Positions 1 to 9,059 of a stretch of 52,852 nt of DNA are shown here, piece after piece. The notes under the pieces are model-generated. The model was not told the origin of the DNA. It was given only the letters and a program-made list of their open reading frames with translations, and searched no databases. The DNA comes from Oscillospiraceae bacterium (lineage in GTDB: Bacteria; Bacillota; Clostridia; Oscillospirales; Oscillospiraceae). The stretch lies in the NCBI GenBank assembly GCA_022800665.1, contig JAAWQS010000010.1, positions 1 to 52,852 on the forward strand, in the 5' to 3' direction. The position numbers and the translations under genes were made by a program. Within the stretch, counting starts at the first letter, position 1; each line of letters opens with the position of its first letter.

Positions 1-343
1 TTTCACGATTCGTCATAAACTTCTCTCCACATTGTATCGGTTTGGCAAATCCCGATTTGTCAAATTGACACAAGCCAAGTATACCACCATTGCAGACGGC
101 TTTCAACCCTCTTTTACAGGCGTTGACAGTAGTAGCAAGCAATCCCCACTCCTGATGTTCAATATCCATTTTTGCAAATGACCACTTCGGTGGCAGCTTA
201 AGCTTGGAAGTCCTCTTCAAAAGCGGCGCTCCGTCCCAAGCCAGCGACCACGCCTGACAATAGTATACCAGCTTTTCCAGCTTCATCGCCGTCATCTCGC
301 CAGCGTGGTGCAGAAAATATTTTGCTGTGTCAAGAACGGACAT
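1..343 (-). pseudogene. Panacea (DUF4065/SocA-like) domain gene, degraded and cut by window edge
   Basis: Reading the minus strand from an ATG at 343, preceded by a good GAGGAG ribosome site, the first 40 residues match the start of the Panacea/DUF4065 family (MSVLDTAKYFLHH, then MKLEKLVYYCQAWSLAW and DGAPL). Members act as antitoxins or proteolytic adaptors in toxin-antitoxin and phage contexts. Just after DGAPL the expected residues (LFEEDFQA) are encoded in another frame, so a one-base deletion near 210 looks likely. Beyond it neither frame resembles the family. The original frame stays open to the window edge with sequence I do not recognise. It lies 35 bp downstream of tatD. I call it a frameshifted remnant; a chimeric small protein is possible. 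Confidence 0.5.
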
Positions 344-377
344 CTTGCATTTCTCCTCTGTTCTCAGTATATCCATG

Positions 378-1148
378 TCAACCCGGACCAATCCCGAAAA
401 ACCGCCTCCCGTTCCCCATTGTCGCCCTTGCGCACTCCTCAAAGGAAACGCCCTTGATCTCCGCCAGCTTCTCGCAGATCAGCCCCACATATCGGGAGTC
501 GTTCCGCTTGCCTCTGTGGGGGACGGGGGCCATATAGGGGCTGTCGGTCTCAATCATCACCCGGTCCAGGGGTACGGCCTGGGCGGCTTCCACCGCCTTT
601 CTGGCATTTTTATACGTCAATACGCCGGTAAACGACACCATCCACCCCAGCTTCACCAACTCCCGCGCCATCTCCGCACTGCCGGAAAAGCAGTGGAACA
701 CGCCCCGTACGCTGGGAAACTCCCGAATGATTGCCAGGCTGTCCCCGTGGGCCTCCCGGTCGTGTACAATCACCGGCAAAGCCAGCTCCGCCGCCAAAGC
801 CAGCTGGTCCCGGAAGACACGCTGCTGCAGCTCCTTGGGCGGGTTTTCCTCCCAGTAGTAGTCTAATCCAATCTCACCGACAGCCGCCACCTTCGGATGC
901 CCCGCCAGCTCCCGCAGGACCTCCAAATCCTCCGGAACATAGGGGGCGCAGTTCTCCGGGTGGTACCCCACGGCGGCATATAAAAACTCGTACTGCTCCG
1001 CCAACGCCACCGCCGCCCTGGAGCTGGGCAGGTCGCATCCGGGATTGAGGGCCAGGGAGACGCCCGCGCCGGGCAGGGCGTCCAGGACCTGCCGGCGGTC
1101 GCTGTCAAATTGTTCCGCATCGTAGTGCGCATGGGTATCAAACAGCAT
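378..1148 (-). CDS. tatD: TatD-family metal-dependent hydrolase (DNase)
   Basis: 256 residues, the normal length for TatD/YcfH proteins, which are cytoplasmic TIM-barrel metallohydrolases with 3'-5' exonuclease or DNase activity. The metal ligands are visible: HxH at residues 6 and 8, Glu92 in GEIGLDYY, His129 in VIVHD, His152 in HCFSG and Asp202 in ETDSPY. It begins 24 bp after yycI and is probably the last gene of the walRK transcript. In Bacillus this slot is held by the metallo-beta-lactamase protein YycJ/WalJ, so a nuclease-like protein of a different fold sits here instead. Assignment to the family is firm; the exact substrate is unknown. Confidence 0.9.
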   Translation of the reverse strand: MLFDTHAHYDAEQFDSDRRQVLDALPGAGVSLALNPGCDLPSSRAAVALAEQYEFLYAAVGYHPENCAPYVPEDLEVLRELAGHPKVAAVGEIGLDYYWEENPPKELQQRVFRDQLALAAELALPVIVHDREAHGDSLAIIREFPSVRGVFHCFSGSAEMARELVKLGWMVSFTGVLTYKNARKAVEAAQAVPLDRVMIETDSPYMAPVPHRGKRNDSRYVGLICEKLAEIKGVSFEECARATMGNGRRFFGIGPG

Positions 1149-1172
1149 GGGAAAAGGCTCCTTTCCGGACTG

Positions 1173-1976
1173 TCAGCCGCGGGAGATGTCCCCCGTCGTA
1201 CAGTCCACAAAATAGGGGTATGTGTCCGTCTCAACCCGCCACGCGGGCCGCAGGCGTACTGCCGCCGCCGCGGCCTGGAATATATAGACGCACTGGATAT
1301 CCGTCACCTCGCTGCACACGACACCGGCGGCGTTGCGGTAATCCAGAAAGCGCACCAGGGCAGTGATGCAGTCGATCCGTCCGGCAGACTCCACCGCCGC
1401 GTTTTCCAGGCTCACATGTGCGCCGGTCACGCCTGTGAGCACGCCTTTTTCAAAATACAGCGACACCGTGCAGCCGTATACCGGCACTCCGGCCACCTCC
1501 TGCACTGCCGTCACGCTCCCGCTGCGGCTGTTCACATCCGCCGTCATATTCTGGTAGCCGAACTGACTGCAAAACTGCTGGGCAAATTCCGTAATGTCGT
1601 CCACCTCCACCGACAGGCGGCTCCCGTCGAAGCTGCCGCCGGCGCGGAACTGGATGCTGCCCTTTTCGGACGAATAGCTGTAGATGCCGCCGCCCTGGCT
1701 GGCCGACACAGCGCTTCCGCCCAGGAGATAGACAGCAATGGCCCGTTCCGTCTCGCCCCGGCGGGAGAGGGAGAGGGAGCTGAGGAGCGGCTGTGACAGC
1801 TGGAGGCGGCTGTTCAGTGTCAGCTGGCTGGTTTGACAGAGGGTCTCCAGCTGGCGGACAGTCTCAGATTCCACCCGTCTGGACTGCCACCGCTGGCTGG
1901 CGATGAGCGCCAGCAGGCCAATGTTGAGCAGGAGGAGAATCAGGATGGCAATATTTTTCAGCCGGAAGGTCTCCAA
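1173..1976 (-). CDS. yycI: YycI-like WalK regulatory protein
   Basis: 267 residues. One membrane segment near the N-terminus (about residues 8-26), then an extracytoplasmic domain ending in YPYFVDCTTGDI, a PepSY-like ending typical of YycI. In Bacillus, YycI and YycH sit in the membrane with WalK and restrain its activity. The start is TTG at 1976, about 10 bp after an AAGGGGG ribosome site; no nearby ATG fits as well. It lies directly after the yycH-like gene in the walRK cluster, which supports the name more than sequence identity does, since this family diverges fast. Confidence 0.75.
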   Translation of the reverse strand: METFRLKNIAILILLLLNIGLLALIASQRWQSRRVESETVRQLETLCQTSQLTLNSRLQLSQPLLSSLSLSRRGETERAIAVYLLGGSAVSASQGGGIYSYSSEKGSIQFRAGGSFDGSRLSVEVDDITEFAQQFCSQFGYQNMTADVNSRSGSVTAVQEVAGVPVYGCTVSLYFEKGVLTGVTGAHVSLENAAVESAGRIDCITALVRFLDYRNAAGVVCSEVTDIQCVYIFQAAAAAVRLRPAWRVETDTYPYFVDCTTGDISRG

Positions 1977-2050
1977 AGGACAGAAGCCCCCTTTCTTACA
2001 GAATTTCGTATACTATTTGTACTATTATAATTAAATTATACTAATTATAG

Positions 2051-3304
2051 CTACTGCGCCAACCAGCCGGGGGAGAGATTAGCGTTTCCTCCATCCACAT
2101 AGGCCAGAGACAGGCCGCTGTCCGGGTGCAGGGACGCCATTGCCGCCGCCATAGCGGGGGGGAGCAGAGGCGCGCCGCTCTCCTCCGAGGGCGTGTAGGA
2201 GCGGCAGCGGTAGGTAAAAGCGGTGACAGCAGCGCCGCGGACCGTCACCTCCAGGGCAGCGGACTCGTCGGGGAAGCAGACCGGAACGCCCTCCACCTGA
2301 TAGCGAAAGCGCACAACATACCCGTCCTCCTCCTCATCCATCCCAGAGAGGTACAGCGGCGATGCGCCGGTACCGCCTGTCAGCAGGGTCGCCAGATTCC
2401 ATGCATCCCGCAGTGCGTCTGTCAGGGAGGTCTGCGCCTCCTTTTCCGCCGCCCGGTACAGGGGAGGCGGCGCGTTGGAGTAAAACACCTTTCCATCCAG
2501 GCCGATGCGCAGAGTCCGTGGGGACTCCTCCACCACCACCGCGCCGTCGCGGTCCGTATAGCGGGAGTTGGTATGGGCGTTAAAGTCCATGACTGTGAGC
2601 AGGTTGTAATCCGTATATCCCGCCGGAAGACCGGCCTGCAGCTCCGGCGGCTGACGGACCTCGGAGGCCAGCAGGGTATAGGGGTCCAGGGCCGTGTAAT
2701 TGGTCTCATAGGCGAAGGAACTGCCGTTGGGGGACACACTGGCGCAGACCTCCTCCACGGCGGAGGCGGGCAGCGCGGTGGCGCACCGGAACAGCCCGCC
2801 GTCCTCACTGCGCAGGTACAGGGAAACCTCCTCTCCAGACCCGGCAGCCAGCGCAGCCCCCCGGACGCCGTGTTGAGAAACGGCGGATTCATCCAGACAG
2901 GCGGCCAGCGCGGCCAGAGGCAGCTGGGCAGTAAAGTCCAAATAGAGGGCAGACCCCTCAAGCGCATCCCGGAAATCCTGGTGGGCCGCTGCTTCCAGCT
3001 CCGCCGCGGACCCCAGAGCCTCCCGAAGCAGCGGAATAATCCGCTGTACCAGAGCGTCCTGGCTGTCCGCGCACAGCTGCCCGTAGCGTCCATACTCGCT
3101 GTCCGCCGTGACCATGATGTGGACAGACCCCAGCATTGTATTCAGCTCTTCCGCCGGCTCCTGCACCGGAGCCGGCGCGGCAGGGGAGGCAGCGGCCCGC
3201 CCACTGGGGAGAAGGGGCGTCCGCAGCAGCAGAAACAACGCCGAGACAGTCAGCAGAAGCAGCGCGGCATTCTGAAGGGCATCCGCCGTGCGTTTATTCC
3301 TCAT
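2051..3304 (-). CDS. yycH: YycH-like WalK regulatory protein
   Basis: About 417 residues from the ATG at 3304, which follows an AGGAGG site by about 7 bp and overlaps the end of walK by 11 bp, implying translational coupling. A longer frame from 3337 exists but would lie well inside walK. One N-terminal membrane segment (about residues 12-29) is followed by a proline/alanine-rich linker and a large extracytoplasmic region. That topology and the position between walK and yycI fit YycH. I recognise few conserved residues, so the name rests mainly on order, topology and length. Confidence 0.7.
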   Translation of the reverse strand: MRNKRTADALQNAALLLLTVSALFLLLRTPLLPSGRAAASPAAPAPVQEPAEELNTMLGSVHIMVTADSEYGRYGQLCADSQDALVQRIIPLLREALGSAAELEAAAHQDFRDALEGSALYLDFTAQLPLAALAACLDESAVSQHGVRGAALAAGSGEEVSLYLRSEDGGLFRCATALPASAVEEVCASVSPNGSSFAYETNYTALDPYTLLASEVRQPPELQAGLPAGYTDYNLLTVMDFNAHTNSRYTDRDGAVVVEESPRTLRIGLDGKVFYSNAPPPLYRAAEKEAQTSLTDALRDAWNLATLLTGGTGASPLYLSGMDEEEDGYVVRFRYQVEGVPVCFPDESAALEVTVRGAAVTAFTYRCRSYTPSEESGAPLLPPAMAAAMASLHPDSGLSLAYVDGGNANLSPGWLAQ

Positions 3305-5099
3305 GGCGGACCTCCTCCTGCCGGATGGGCAGGACAATCCGGACCGTACAGCCGGGGCCGTCGTGACTGGCCAGGCTGATGGTCCCGTGGTGGCGGAGAA
3401 CGATCTCCTTGGCTATGGACAGGCCCAGTCCGGTACCGCCCTTTTCCCGGCTGCGGGCCTTATCCACCCGGTAAAAGCGATCAAAAATCCGCTCCCGGTC
3501 CTTGGCCGGAATGCCGATGCCTGTGTCAGAGACCTCTATCCAGACATTTTTCCCCGTAACGCCGGCGTCCACGGAGATTGTCCCGCCGTCGGGGGTGTAT
3601 TTGATGGCATTGCCCACGACGTTCATCATCACCTGCTCCAGACGGCTGCGGTCCCCGGTAATCACCGGCAGCATGACGCCGGAACCGTATTTCCGTACCA
3701 GGGTGTGACTGTGGTTCTGGGCGTCCAGCTCCACAGCCCGGCAGACCGACTCTATGGCTACCGCCAGGGGGAACCGGCTCATGCGCAGGTCGGCCATGCC
3801 GGAATCCAGGCGGCTGAGGGTCAGCAGGTCCTGAACAATCCGGGTCATACGGTCCGTCTCGCTGATGATGATGTCCAGAAAGCTGTCCACCATGTCCCTG
3901 GGAATCTCCGCGTCGTCCCGGAGGGTTTCGGCGTAGCTGCGCACGTTGGTCAGGGGCGTGCGCAGTTCATGGGATACGTTGGCCACAAATTCCTTCCGCA
4001 TCTCGTCGTTTTTCCGCTGGGCGGTGACGTCGTGGAGCACCGCCATTGCGCCGCCCTCCTCGTCGGACACCGGCGCGAGATACAGCTCCAGAATCCGCTC
4101 GCCCACGTTCAGCTCCCCGGAGACAAAATCAGGCCGCTGCAAGCTCAGCACCTTCTGGAGAGGCGCCTGCTGGCCGAAGAGGGCTTCATAGTCGTAGAAG
4201 GCCACCTCCCGGCCCAGCATACGGCTGGCGGCGGGGTTGTTGGTGAGCACCGCGCCGTCCCCGGCAAAGGAGACCACGCCGTCGGTCATGTGGAGAAAGA
4301 GGGTATCCAGCTTGTTCCGCTCGTTTTCCACCGCCTCCAGCGTATCCTGGAGCACCTCCGCCATGTCGTTGAAGGTGGTGGTCAGAATGCCGATCTCGTC
4401 GGTGGATTCCACCGCAATCGCACTGCTGAAGTCCCCGGCGGCTACCCGCTCCGCGCCCTCGGTCAGACGCTCGATGGGAATAATCATGGTCTTGCTCAGC
4501 AGGAAGCTCAGCAGCACGGAAATCAGCAGGCCCACCAGCAGAGCCTGCAATATAATCACAAACAGCTGTCCGTTCAGGTCCGTGACCGTGTCCCGGTTGT
4601 CGTATATATAAATGATGTATGCGCTGCTGCCGCTGGTAATCGGGATGGCAAGGTCCATATAGCTGGCGGCAATATCGCTCTGGTCCCCCACCGCGCTGCC
4701 GCCGGCGGCGATGCTGTTGCGGACCGTCAGCAGGTTCTGGGAGACAGGGAGGCGGGCAAAGGCGTCCTCGCCGTCGGAACCGGCCAGATACGCCCCGGTC
4801 CGCCCGTCCAGAATATAGTAATTGCGGATATTGGCGTTCAGCCCCAGATCACCCGCCTTGGCCTCAATCATCTCCTGCAGCTTCGGCACGTTTTCCTCCT
4901 CCGCCCAGCTGCGCAGAGACGCCACAAAGGGGATGTTGGCGGGGTTGGAGTCACCGAATACGCTCTCCATCTGCTGATAAAACTCATCAATATAAAACGC
5001 GGTGATGCTGGTCATCATAAACGCGCCCACAATGGTCATCAATGAGGTAATCAGCAGCAGCATAATCAGGACTAATTTCATATGCAGGCTGCGAAACAT
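3294..5099 (-). CDS. walK: WalK-type sensor histidine kinase
   Basis: 601 residues. Order: membrane segment 8-30, extracytoplasmic sensor 31-177, membrane segment 178-200, HAMP about 201-255, PAS about 260-360, HisKA with phospho-acceptor His377 in SHELRTP, then the ATPase domain with NVVGNAIKYTPDGG, DTGIGIP and GGTGLGLSIA. This is the essential kinase that tunes cell-wall hydrolase expression in Firmicutes. The gene follows walR by 24 bp and is coupled to yycH. All catalytic motifs are intact. Confidence 0.93.
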   Translation of the reverse strand: MFRSLHMKLVLIMLLLITSLMTIVGAFMMTSITAFYIDEFYQQMESVFGDSNPANIPFVASLRSWAEEENVPKLQEMIEAKAGDLGLNANIRNYYILDGRTGAYLAGSDGEDAFARLPVSQNLLTVRNSIAAGGSAVGDQSDIAASYMDLAIPITSGSSAYIIYIYDNRDTVTDLNGQLFVIILQALLVGLLISVLLSFLLSKTMIIPIERLTEGAERVAAGDFSSAIAVESTDEIGILTTTFNDMAEVLQDTLEAVENERNKLDTLFLHMTDGVVSFAGDGAVLTNNPAASRMLGREVAFYDYEALFGQQAPLQKVLSLQRPDFVSGELNVGERILELYLAPVSDEEGGAMAVLHDVTAQRKNDEMRKEFVANVSHELRTPLTNVRSYAETLRDDAEIPRDMVDSFLDIIISETDRMTRIVQDLLTLSRLDSGMADLRMSRFPLAVAIESVCRAVELDAQNHSHTLVRKYGSGVMLPVITGDRSRLEQVMMNVVGNAIKYTPDGGTISVDAGVTGKNVWIEVSDTGIGIPAKDRERIFDRFYRVDKARSREKGGTGLGLSIAKEIVLRHHGTISLASHDGPGCTVRIVLPIRQEEVRHEE

Positions 5100-5123
5100 G
5101 GAGACTCCTCCCTTTTGCGCCGC

Positions 5124-5822
5124 TTACTGCGCCGCGTAATAGTACCCCACGCCCCGGCGGGTCAGGATGAGGGCGGGACTGGCGGGGTCGTCCTCGATCT
5201 TCTCCCGCAGGCGGCGCACGGTCACATCCACCGTCCGCACGTCCTCCCCCACATAGCCGTAATTCCACACCTGCTCCATCAGATCGCTCCGGGAGTACAC
5301 CTTTCCGGGGTGGCCCGCCAGAAACGCCAGCAGGTCATATTCCCGCTGGGTCAGGTCGATGGCCTTGTCGTGCTTGAACACCTGGTAGCTGTCCGGCTGT
5401 ATGCGCAGTCCGCCCGCCGCCAGCACGCTCTCCTCCGCCGCGTCCTGCTCCATAGCCGTGCGGCGGATGTTCGCCTTGACCCTGGCCATGACCTCCCGCA
5501 CGGAAAAGGGCTTTGTAATATAGTCGTCCGCCCCCAGCTCCAGGCCCCGGACTTTGTCGTCCTCCTCCTCGCGGGCTGTCAGGATAATCACCGGCACCCG
5601 GCTTCCTTTCTCCCGCAGGATGCGGCACACTGCAAAGCCGTCCAGCTTCGGCAGCATCAGGTCCAGCAGGAGGATGTCCGGATTTTCCTTCAGGGCCATG
5701 TCCAGCCCCGCCTCGCCGTCGTTGGCGGTGAGGATTTTATATTCCTTCTTCAGATTGTACTGGAGGATGTCCACAATGCTCTTCTCGTCCTCTACGATCA
5801 AAACCGTCTTTTTCTCGTCCAT
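5124..5822 (-). CDS. walR: WalR-type response regulator
   Basis: 232 residues with an OmpR/PhoB layout. The receiver has the acidic pair in VEDE (near 11-13), phospho-acceptor Asp54 in LLLDLMLP and a conserved Lys in ITKPFS. The C-terminal winged helix has TQREYDLLAFL and VDVTVRRLREKIE. It is paired with walK 24 bp downstream and would bind direct repeats upstream of wall-remodelling genes. The reading frame begins 35 bp after the NUDIX gene with no clear separate promoter, so it may be co-transcribed with it. Confidence 0.93.
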   Translation of the reverse strand: MDEKKTVLIVEDEKSIVDILQYNLKKEYKILTANDGEAGLDMALKENPDILLLDLMLPKLDGFAVCRILREKGSRVPVIILTAREEEDDKVRGLELGADDYITKPFSVREVMARVKANIRRTAMEQDAAEESVLAAGGLRIQPDSYQVFKHDKAIDLTQREYDLLAFLAGHPGKVYSRSDLMEQVWNYGYVGEDVRTVDVTVRRLREKIEDDPASPALILTRRGVGYYYAAQ

Positions 5823-5857
5823 TCCGTTACCTCCAATCCCAAACGGAAACCAGCGGA

Positions 5858-6394
5858 TTACAGATGCAGCAGCGTCTTTGCCTTCAGAGCCGCCGCAATT
5901 GTCTTTGCATCCTTGATTTTGCCGTCCATCACTTCCTGCACCAGCTGGCTGAAGGGAATCCGTTCCAGGGTCAGGAACTCATCCTCATCCAAATCCGTCT
6001 CCCCGAAGCGCAGGTCCTGGGCCAGATACATCCGGATGATCTCCCCGCAGTAGCCCGGCGACGGGTACAGCTCCCCAAGGGACTGGAATTTCCCCGCCAC
6101 GGCTCCGGTCTCCTCCCGCAGCTCGCGGACAGCCGCCTCTCTGGGGTCCTCGCCGTACTCCAGCTTTCCCGCAGGCAGCTCCCGCAGCTCCTGCATATAG
6201 GGGTAGCGGAACTGACGCACCAGCAACGCCTGGTTCTCCCCGTCCAGGGCGAGAACGCATACGCCGCCCGGATGGTCCACTACTTCCCGGACCGCCTCCT
6301 GGCCGTCGGGCAGCAGGGCCACATCCCGGCGGATGTGGAGGATTTTGCCGTCAAAGATTTTTTCGCTGCTTACAGTCTTCTCTGTCAGGTCCAT
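5858..6394 (-). CDS. NUDIX hydrolase, ADP-ribose pyrophosphatase type
   Basis: 178 residues from the ATG at 6394, which has AAGGAG about 10 bp upstream; a longer upstream frame has no support. The Nudix box is complete: G, five residues, E, then REAAVRELREETG. The N-terminal strands, DHPGG and ELPAGKLE are typical of NudF-like ADP-ribose or nucleoside-diphosphate-sugar pyrophosphatases. These cytoplasmic Mg-dependent enzymes clear ADP-ribose. It starts 2 bp after the stop of the GDPD gene, so the two are an operon feeding into walR. Confidence 0.88.
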   Translation of the reverse strand: MDLTEKTVSSEKIFDGKILHIRRDVALLPDGQEAVREVVDHPGGVCVLALDGENQALLVRQFRYPYMQELRELPAGKLEYGEDPREAAVRELREETGAVAGKFQSLGELYPSPGYCGEIIRMYLAQDLRFGETDLDEDEFLTLERIPFSQLVQEVMDGKIKDAKTIAAALKAKTLLHL

Positions 6395-6396
6395 GA

Positions 6397-7419
6397 TTAC
6401 ACGTCTCCTTTTTCCGTATCGTCTCCGGCAGCAGCCGGGGCTTCCAAATCTCCAGGCGTCAGGCTGTCCGTATAGACCCCGCTGGCGCCGCTGTCCAGAA
6501 GCATTTTTGCCTGTTCCAGATCGTTCACCGTGTGGGCGTACACCGCCAGACCGTACTCCTCTCCAATTTGGGCATAGACGCTGTCCCACAGCTCTGCGGC
6601 TATGGTGATGCCCAGAATGCCGTTTTCCGCACAGAAGGCGGCCTTTCTCCGGAATGTGTCCTCGGTTCCGTCAAAGCCCTCCAGGTAGAGGGTATAGATA
6701 TAGCCCTTGAAATGGTGGATGCTGTCTGTCACCTGGTACATTAGGGGGCTGTAGATCTGCACCACAAAGCGGTCCAGCAGGTAGCTCAGGCCCAGCTCCT
6801 GGGCGTCCGCCAGCATGGCGTCGAACTGCAGCCGGACAAACTCCGCCTCCATGAATTTGGAGTCTGTGATAATGCACACGTCGGGATACTCCTCCAGCAA
6901 GAGCAGCAGGTCTTTGAAGGACAGAGGGGTATACTTGCCCAGAATCGGTGTGCTCAGAAACTCCTCCAGCGTGGGAATACTGGTCTCCCGGACCTCCCGC
7001 TGCCAGCCCTTGCGCCAGTCGTGGCGCAGCACCACCTTTTGATCGCTGGTCAGGCGCAGGTCCGCCTCAAAGACCCGCACCCCCTTTGCGTACATCTCCT
7101 GGAAGCCCTCCAGACAGTTGAGCACGGTCCGCTCGCCCACCGCCCCCAGGCCGTGGGTGATAATCCGCTTTCCGGCCAGGATTTCCGGACCTGTTGCCTC
7201 TCCCGCCGGCTTCTCCTTTTCCGCCGGCTCCGCCGGTTCCAGCCAGTCCGGCATATCCGTGTCCGGCTCCCCGGACACGGATAGGACAGGAGGCGTCTCC
7301 TGTCTGCCGGTGAGCAGGAATCCCGCCAGGGCAAAGAACTCCAGACCCGCGATCAGGAGCAGGAAACAGATAAAAGGGGTGTATTTTCCAAAAGGTTTCT
7401 TGTTACGAAATTGCGCCAT
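6397..7419 (-). CDS. Membrane-anchored glycerophosphodiester phosphodiesterase
   Basis: 340 residues from the ATG at 7419 (GAGAGG about 8 bp upstream). One N-terminal membrane segment (about residues 15-35), a proline/glutamate-rich linker, then a GDPD TIM barrel. Visible motifs are ITHGLGAV, LEGFQEMYAKGVRVFEADLRLT and VVLRHDW. The first motif is H-G where classical GDPDs have H-R; several Firmicute members of the YqiK-like branch have a similar change (HAMG type), so this need not mean loss of activity. The domain should face outside and act on lipid head groups or teichoic-acid-type polymers. It is the first gene of the cluster running into walRK. Confidence 0.85.
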   Translation of the reverse strand: MAQFRNKKPFGKYTPFICFLLLIAGLEFFALAGFLLTGRQETPPVLSVSGEPDTDMPDWLEPAEPAEKEKPAGEATGPEILAGKRIITHGLGAVGERTVLNCLEGFQEMYAKGVRVFEADLRLTSDQKVVLRHDWRKGWQREVRETSIPTLEEFLSTPILGKYTPLSFKDLLLLLEEYPDVCIITDSKFMEAEFVRLQFDAMLADAQELGLSYLLDRFVVQIYSPLMYQVTDSIHHFKGYIYTLYLEGFDGTEDTFRRKAAFCAENGILGITIAAELWDSVYAQIGEEYGLAVYAHTVNDLEQAKMLLDSGASGVYTDSLTPGDLEAPAAAGDDTEKGDV

Positions 7420-7452
7420 GCCAAAACCTCTCTGCATCAACAAATTCACTAT

Positions 7453-7481
7453 AGTATACCATGTCCCGCCGAAAAAAGCCA
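7453..7481 (-). promoter_or_regulatory. Probable extended -10 promoter for the GDPD-walRK cluster
   Basis: Minus strand: TGGTATACT at 7453-7461 is a perfect extended -10 (TGn plus TATACT). The -35 region is weak (TGGCTT at 17 bp). It sits 34 bp upstream of the GDPD start and just after the hydrogenase terminator, which fits a transcript start here. Confidence 0.5.
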
Positions 7482-7489
7482 CCCATAAT

Positions 7490-7535
7490 TTATAAAACGC
7501 CAGGAGGCAGAGCTCCCAATGGGAACACTGCCTCC
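7490..7535 (-). terminator. Rho-independent terminator after the hydrogenase
   Basis: Minus strand: GGAGGCAG (7528-7535) pairs with CTGCCTCC (7503-7510); a nested TCCC/GGGA stem sits inside the loop, and a GCGTTTTAT tract follows. It lies 19 bp after the hydrogenase stop and separates it from the GDPD cluster. Confidence 0.65.
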
Positions 7536-7553
7536 AAATTTCTGTCATTGGGT

Positions 7554-9059
7554 TTAATCCAGATTCTCTCCGGCGTCTCTGTAGGCGCTGTCCATGGGAC
7601 TGGTCTGGTCGGCCTCCTTCTGGTACCGGCCCACCACCGTTGCGGCCAGCTCCACCGGCAGCAGGGTACCCGCGCCGGCCACGCAGCCGCCGGGACAGGC
7701 CATGCCCTCCAGCAGATAGCCCTTGTACTTCCCGGCTTTTGCCAGGGTCATCAGCTTCCGGCACTCCCGCAGGCCCTCGGCCCCGGCGGTCTTGACCTCC
7801 ACATCCGGGTGGGTCTCGTGGATCAGGTCCGCCACCGCCTTGGCCACGCCGCCTGCCACCGCGAAGCCGCGGCCTGCCGCCGTGCCTTCCCGCATGGAGT
7901 CACCCTCTGGAATGGCGGCAAAGTCCACGCCCTTGGCCTCAAACATGCCCTGCAATTCCTCAAAGGTGAGCACGAAATCCACGTCTGAGCGGATATTCTC
8001 CCGGATGGCCTCCAGCTTTTTCGCCGCGCAGGGTCCCACAAAGACCACCTTGCAGTTGGGATACTTCTTTTTAATCAGCCGGGCTGTGAAGACCATGGGC
8101 GTCAGGGTCATGGAGATATTCCCGAACTGGCCTGGGAACAGCTTTTCTACCATGGCGTGCCACGCCGGGCAGCAGGAGGTAGCCATAAAGTCCTGCTGTT
8201 CCGGGACCTTCTCCAAAAAGTCCTTGGCCTCCTCGATGGTACACATATCCGCGCCCACGGCCACCTCCACCACCTGGTCAAAGCCCAGCATCTTAATGGC
8301 GGTGGTAAACTTCTCCGGGGTGGAGTTCTTGCCGAACTGTCCGATGAACGCCGGGGCCACAATCGCAATCACCTGGTCGCCCTGCATGATGGAGCGCACC
8401 ACCTGGAAAATCTGCCCCTTGTCCACAATCGCGCCAAAGGGACAGCTCACCAGGCACTGTCCGCAGGAGACGCACTTGCTCTGGTCAATAGTGGCCCGGC
8501 CCTGCTCGTCTTTGCCAATGGCGTCCATCCCGCAGGCGGCCACGCAGGGACGCTCCAGGTAGGTAATGGCGTTGTAGGGACACGCCTTGGCGCATTTGCC
8601 GCATTTGATGCACGCTTTCTGGTCAACGCGGCTGCGCCCGTTGATGACGCTGATGGCTCCCTTGGGACATACCTGCTGGCAGGAGGCGGCCAGGCAGTTC
8701 TGGCACAGCTCCGTCACCCGGTACTGCCTGGTCGGGCAGGAGTGGCAGGCATAGGGAATGATGTTGATCAGCGGCGGCTCGTAATACTGCTCTGCAATGG
8801 CGGCGTGGTTCATGCCCTCGGTCATCAGGGTGCGGGTCTGTATGGGGCGGATGGAAAGGCCCATAGCCAGGCGCACACGCTCGCCTGCGATGGCGCGCTC
8901 TAAGAAGATGGACTCTCTGTGCAGCGGGTTGTCGCCGGGGATGATGATGTAGGGCAGGTCTTCGCTCTTGGTGTAGTCGCCGCCTTCATAGGCCATTCTG
9001 GCAACTTCGGTAAAGGTTCTCTTTCGAATGTCGGTAATCAGGGATGGAATGCCGCGCAT
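7554..9059 (-). CDS. [FeFe] hydrogenase, group B-like monomeric
   Basis: 501 residues. Three runs of cysteines bind iron-sulfur clusters: C119/C122/C127/C131, C150/C153/C156/C160 and C196/C199/C202/C206. The H-cluster signatures follow: TSCCPAW (294-300), GPCAAKKLE (342-350) and GMACPGGCVAGAG near 455. GPC in the second signature, where classical enzymes have MPC, points to the poorly characterised group B. The reaction is reversible proton reduction with ferredoxin-type electron transfer, expected in a fermenting anaerobe. No HydE/F/G maturation genes are in this window. A clear GGAGG precedes the ATG. It lies 66 bp after lrgB and is followed by a terminator. Confidence 0.88.
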   Translation of the reverse strand: MRGIPSLITDIRKRTFTEVARMAYEGGDYTKSEDLPYIIIPGDNPLHRESIFLERAIAGERVRLAMGLSIRPIQTRTLMTEGMNHAAIAEQYYEPPLINIIPYACHSCPTRQYRVTELCQNCLAASCQQVCPKGAISVINGRSRVDQKACIKCGKCAKACPYNAITYLERPCVAACGMDAIGKDEQGRATIDQSKCVSCGQCLVSCPFGAIVDKGQIFQVVRSIMQGDQVIAIVAPAFIGQFGKNSTPEKFTTAIKMLGFDQVVEVAVGADMCTIEEAKDFLEKVPEQQDFMATSCCPAWHAMVEKLFPGQFGNISMTLTPMVFTARLIKKKYPNCKVVFVGPCAAKKLEAIRENIRSDVDFVLTFEELQGMFEAKGVDFAAIPEGDSMREGTAAGRGFAVAGGVAKAVADLIHETHPDVEVKTAGAEGLRECRKLMTLAKAGKYKGYLLEGMACPGGCVAGAGTLLPVELAATVVGRYQKEADQTSPMDSAYRDAGENLD

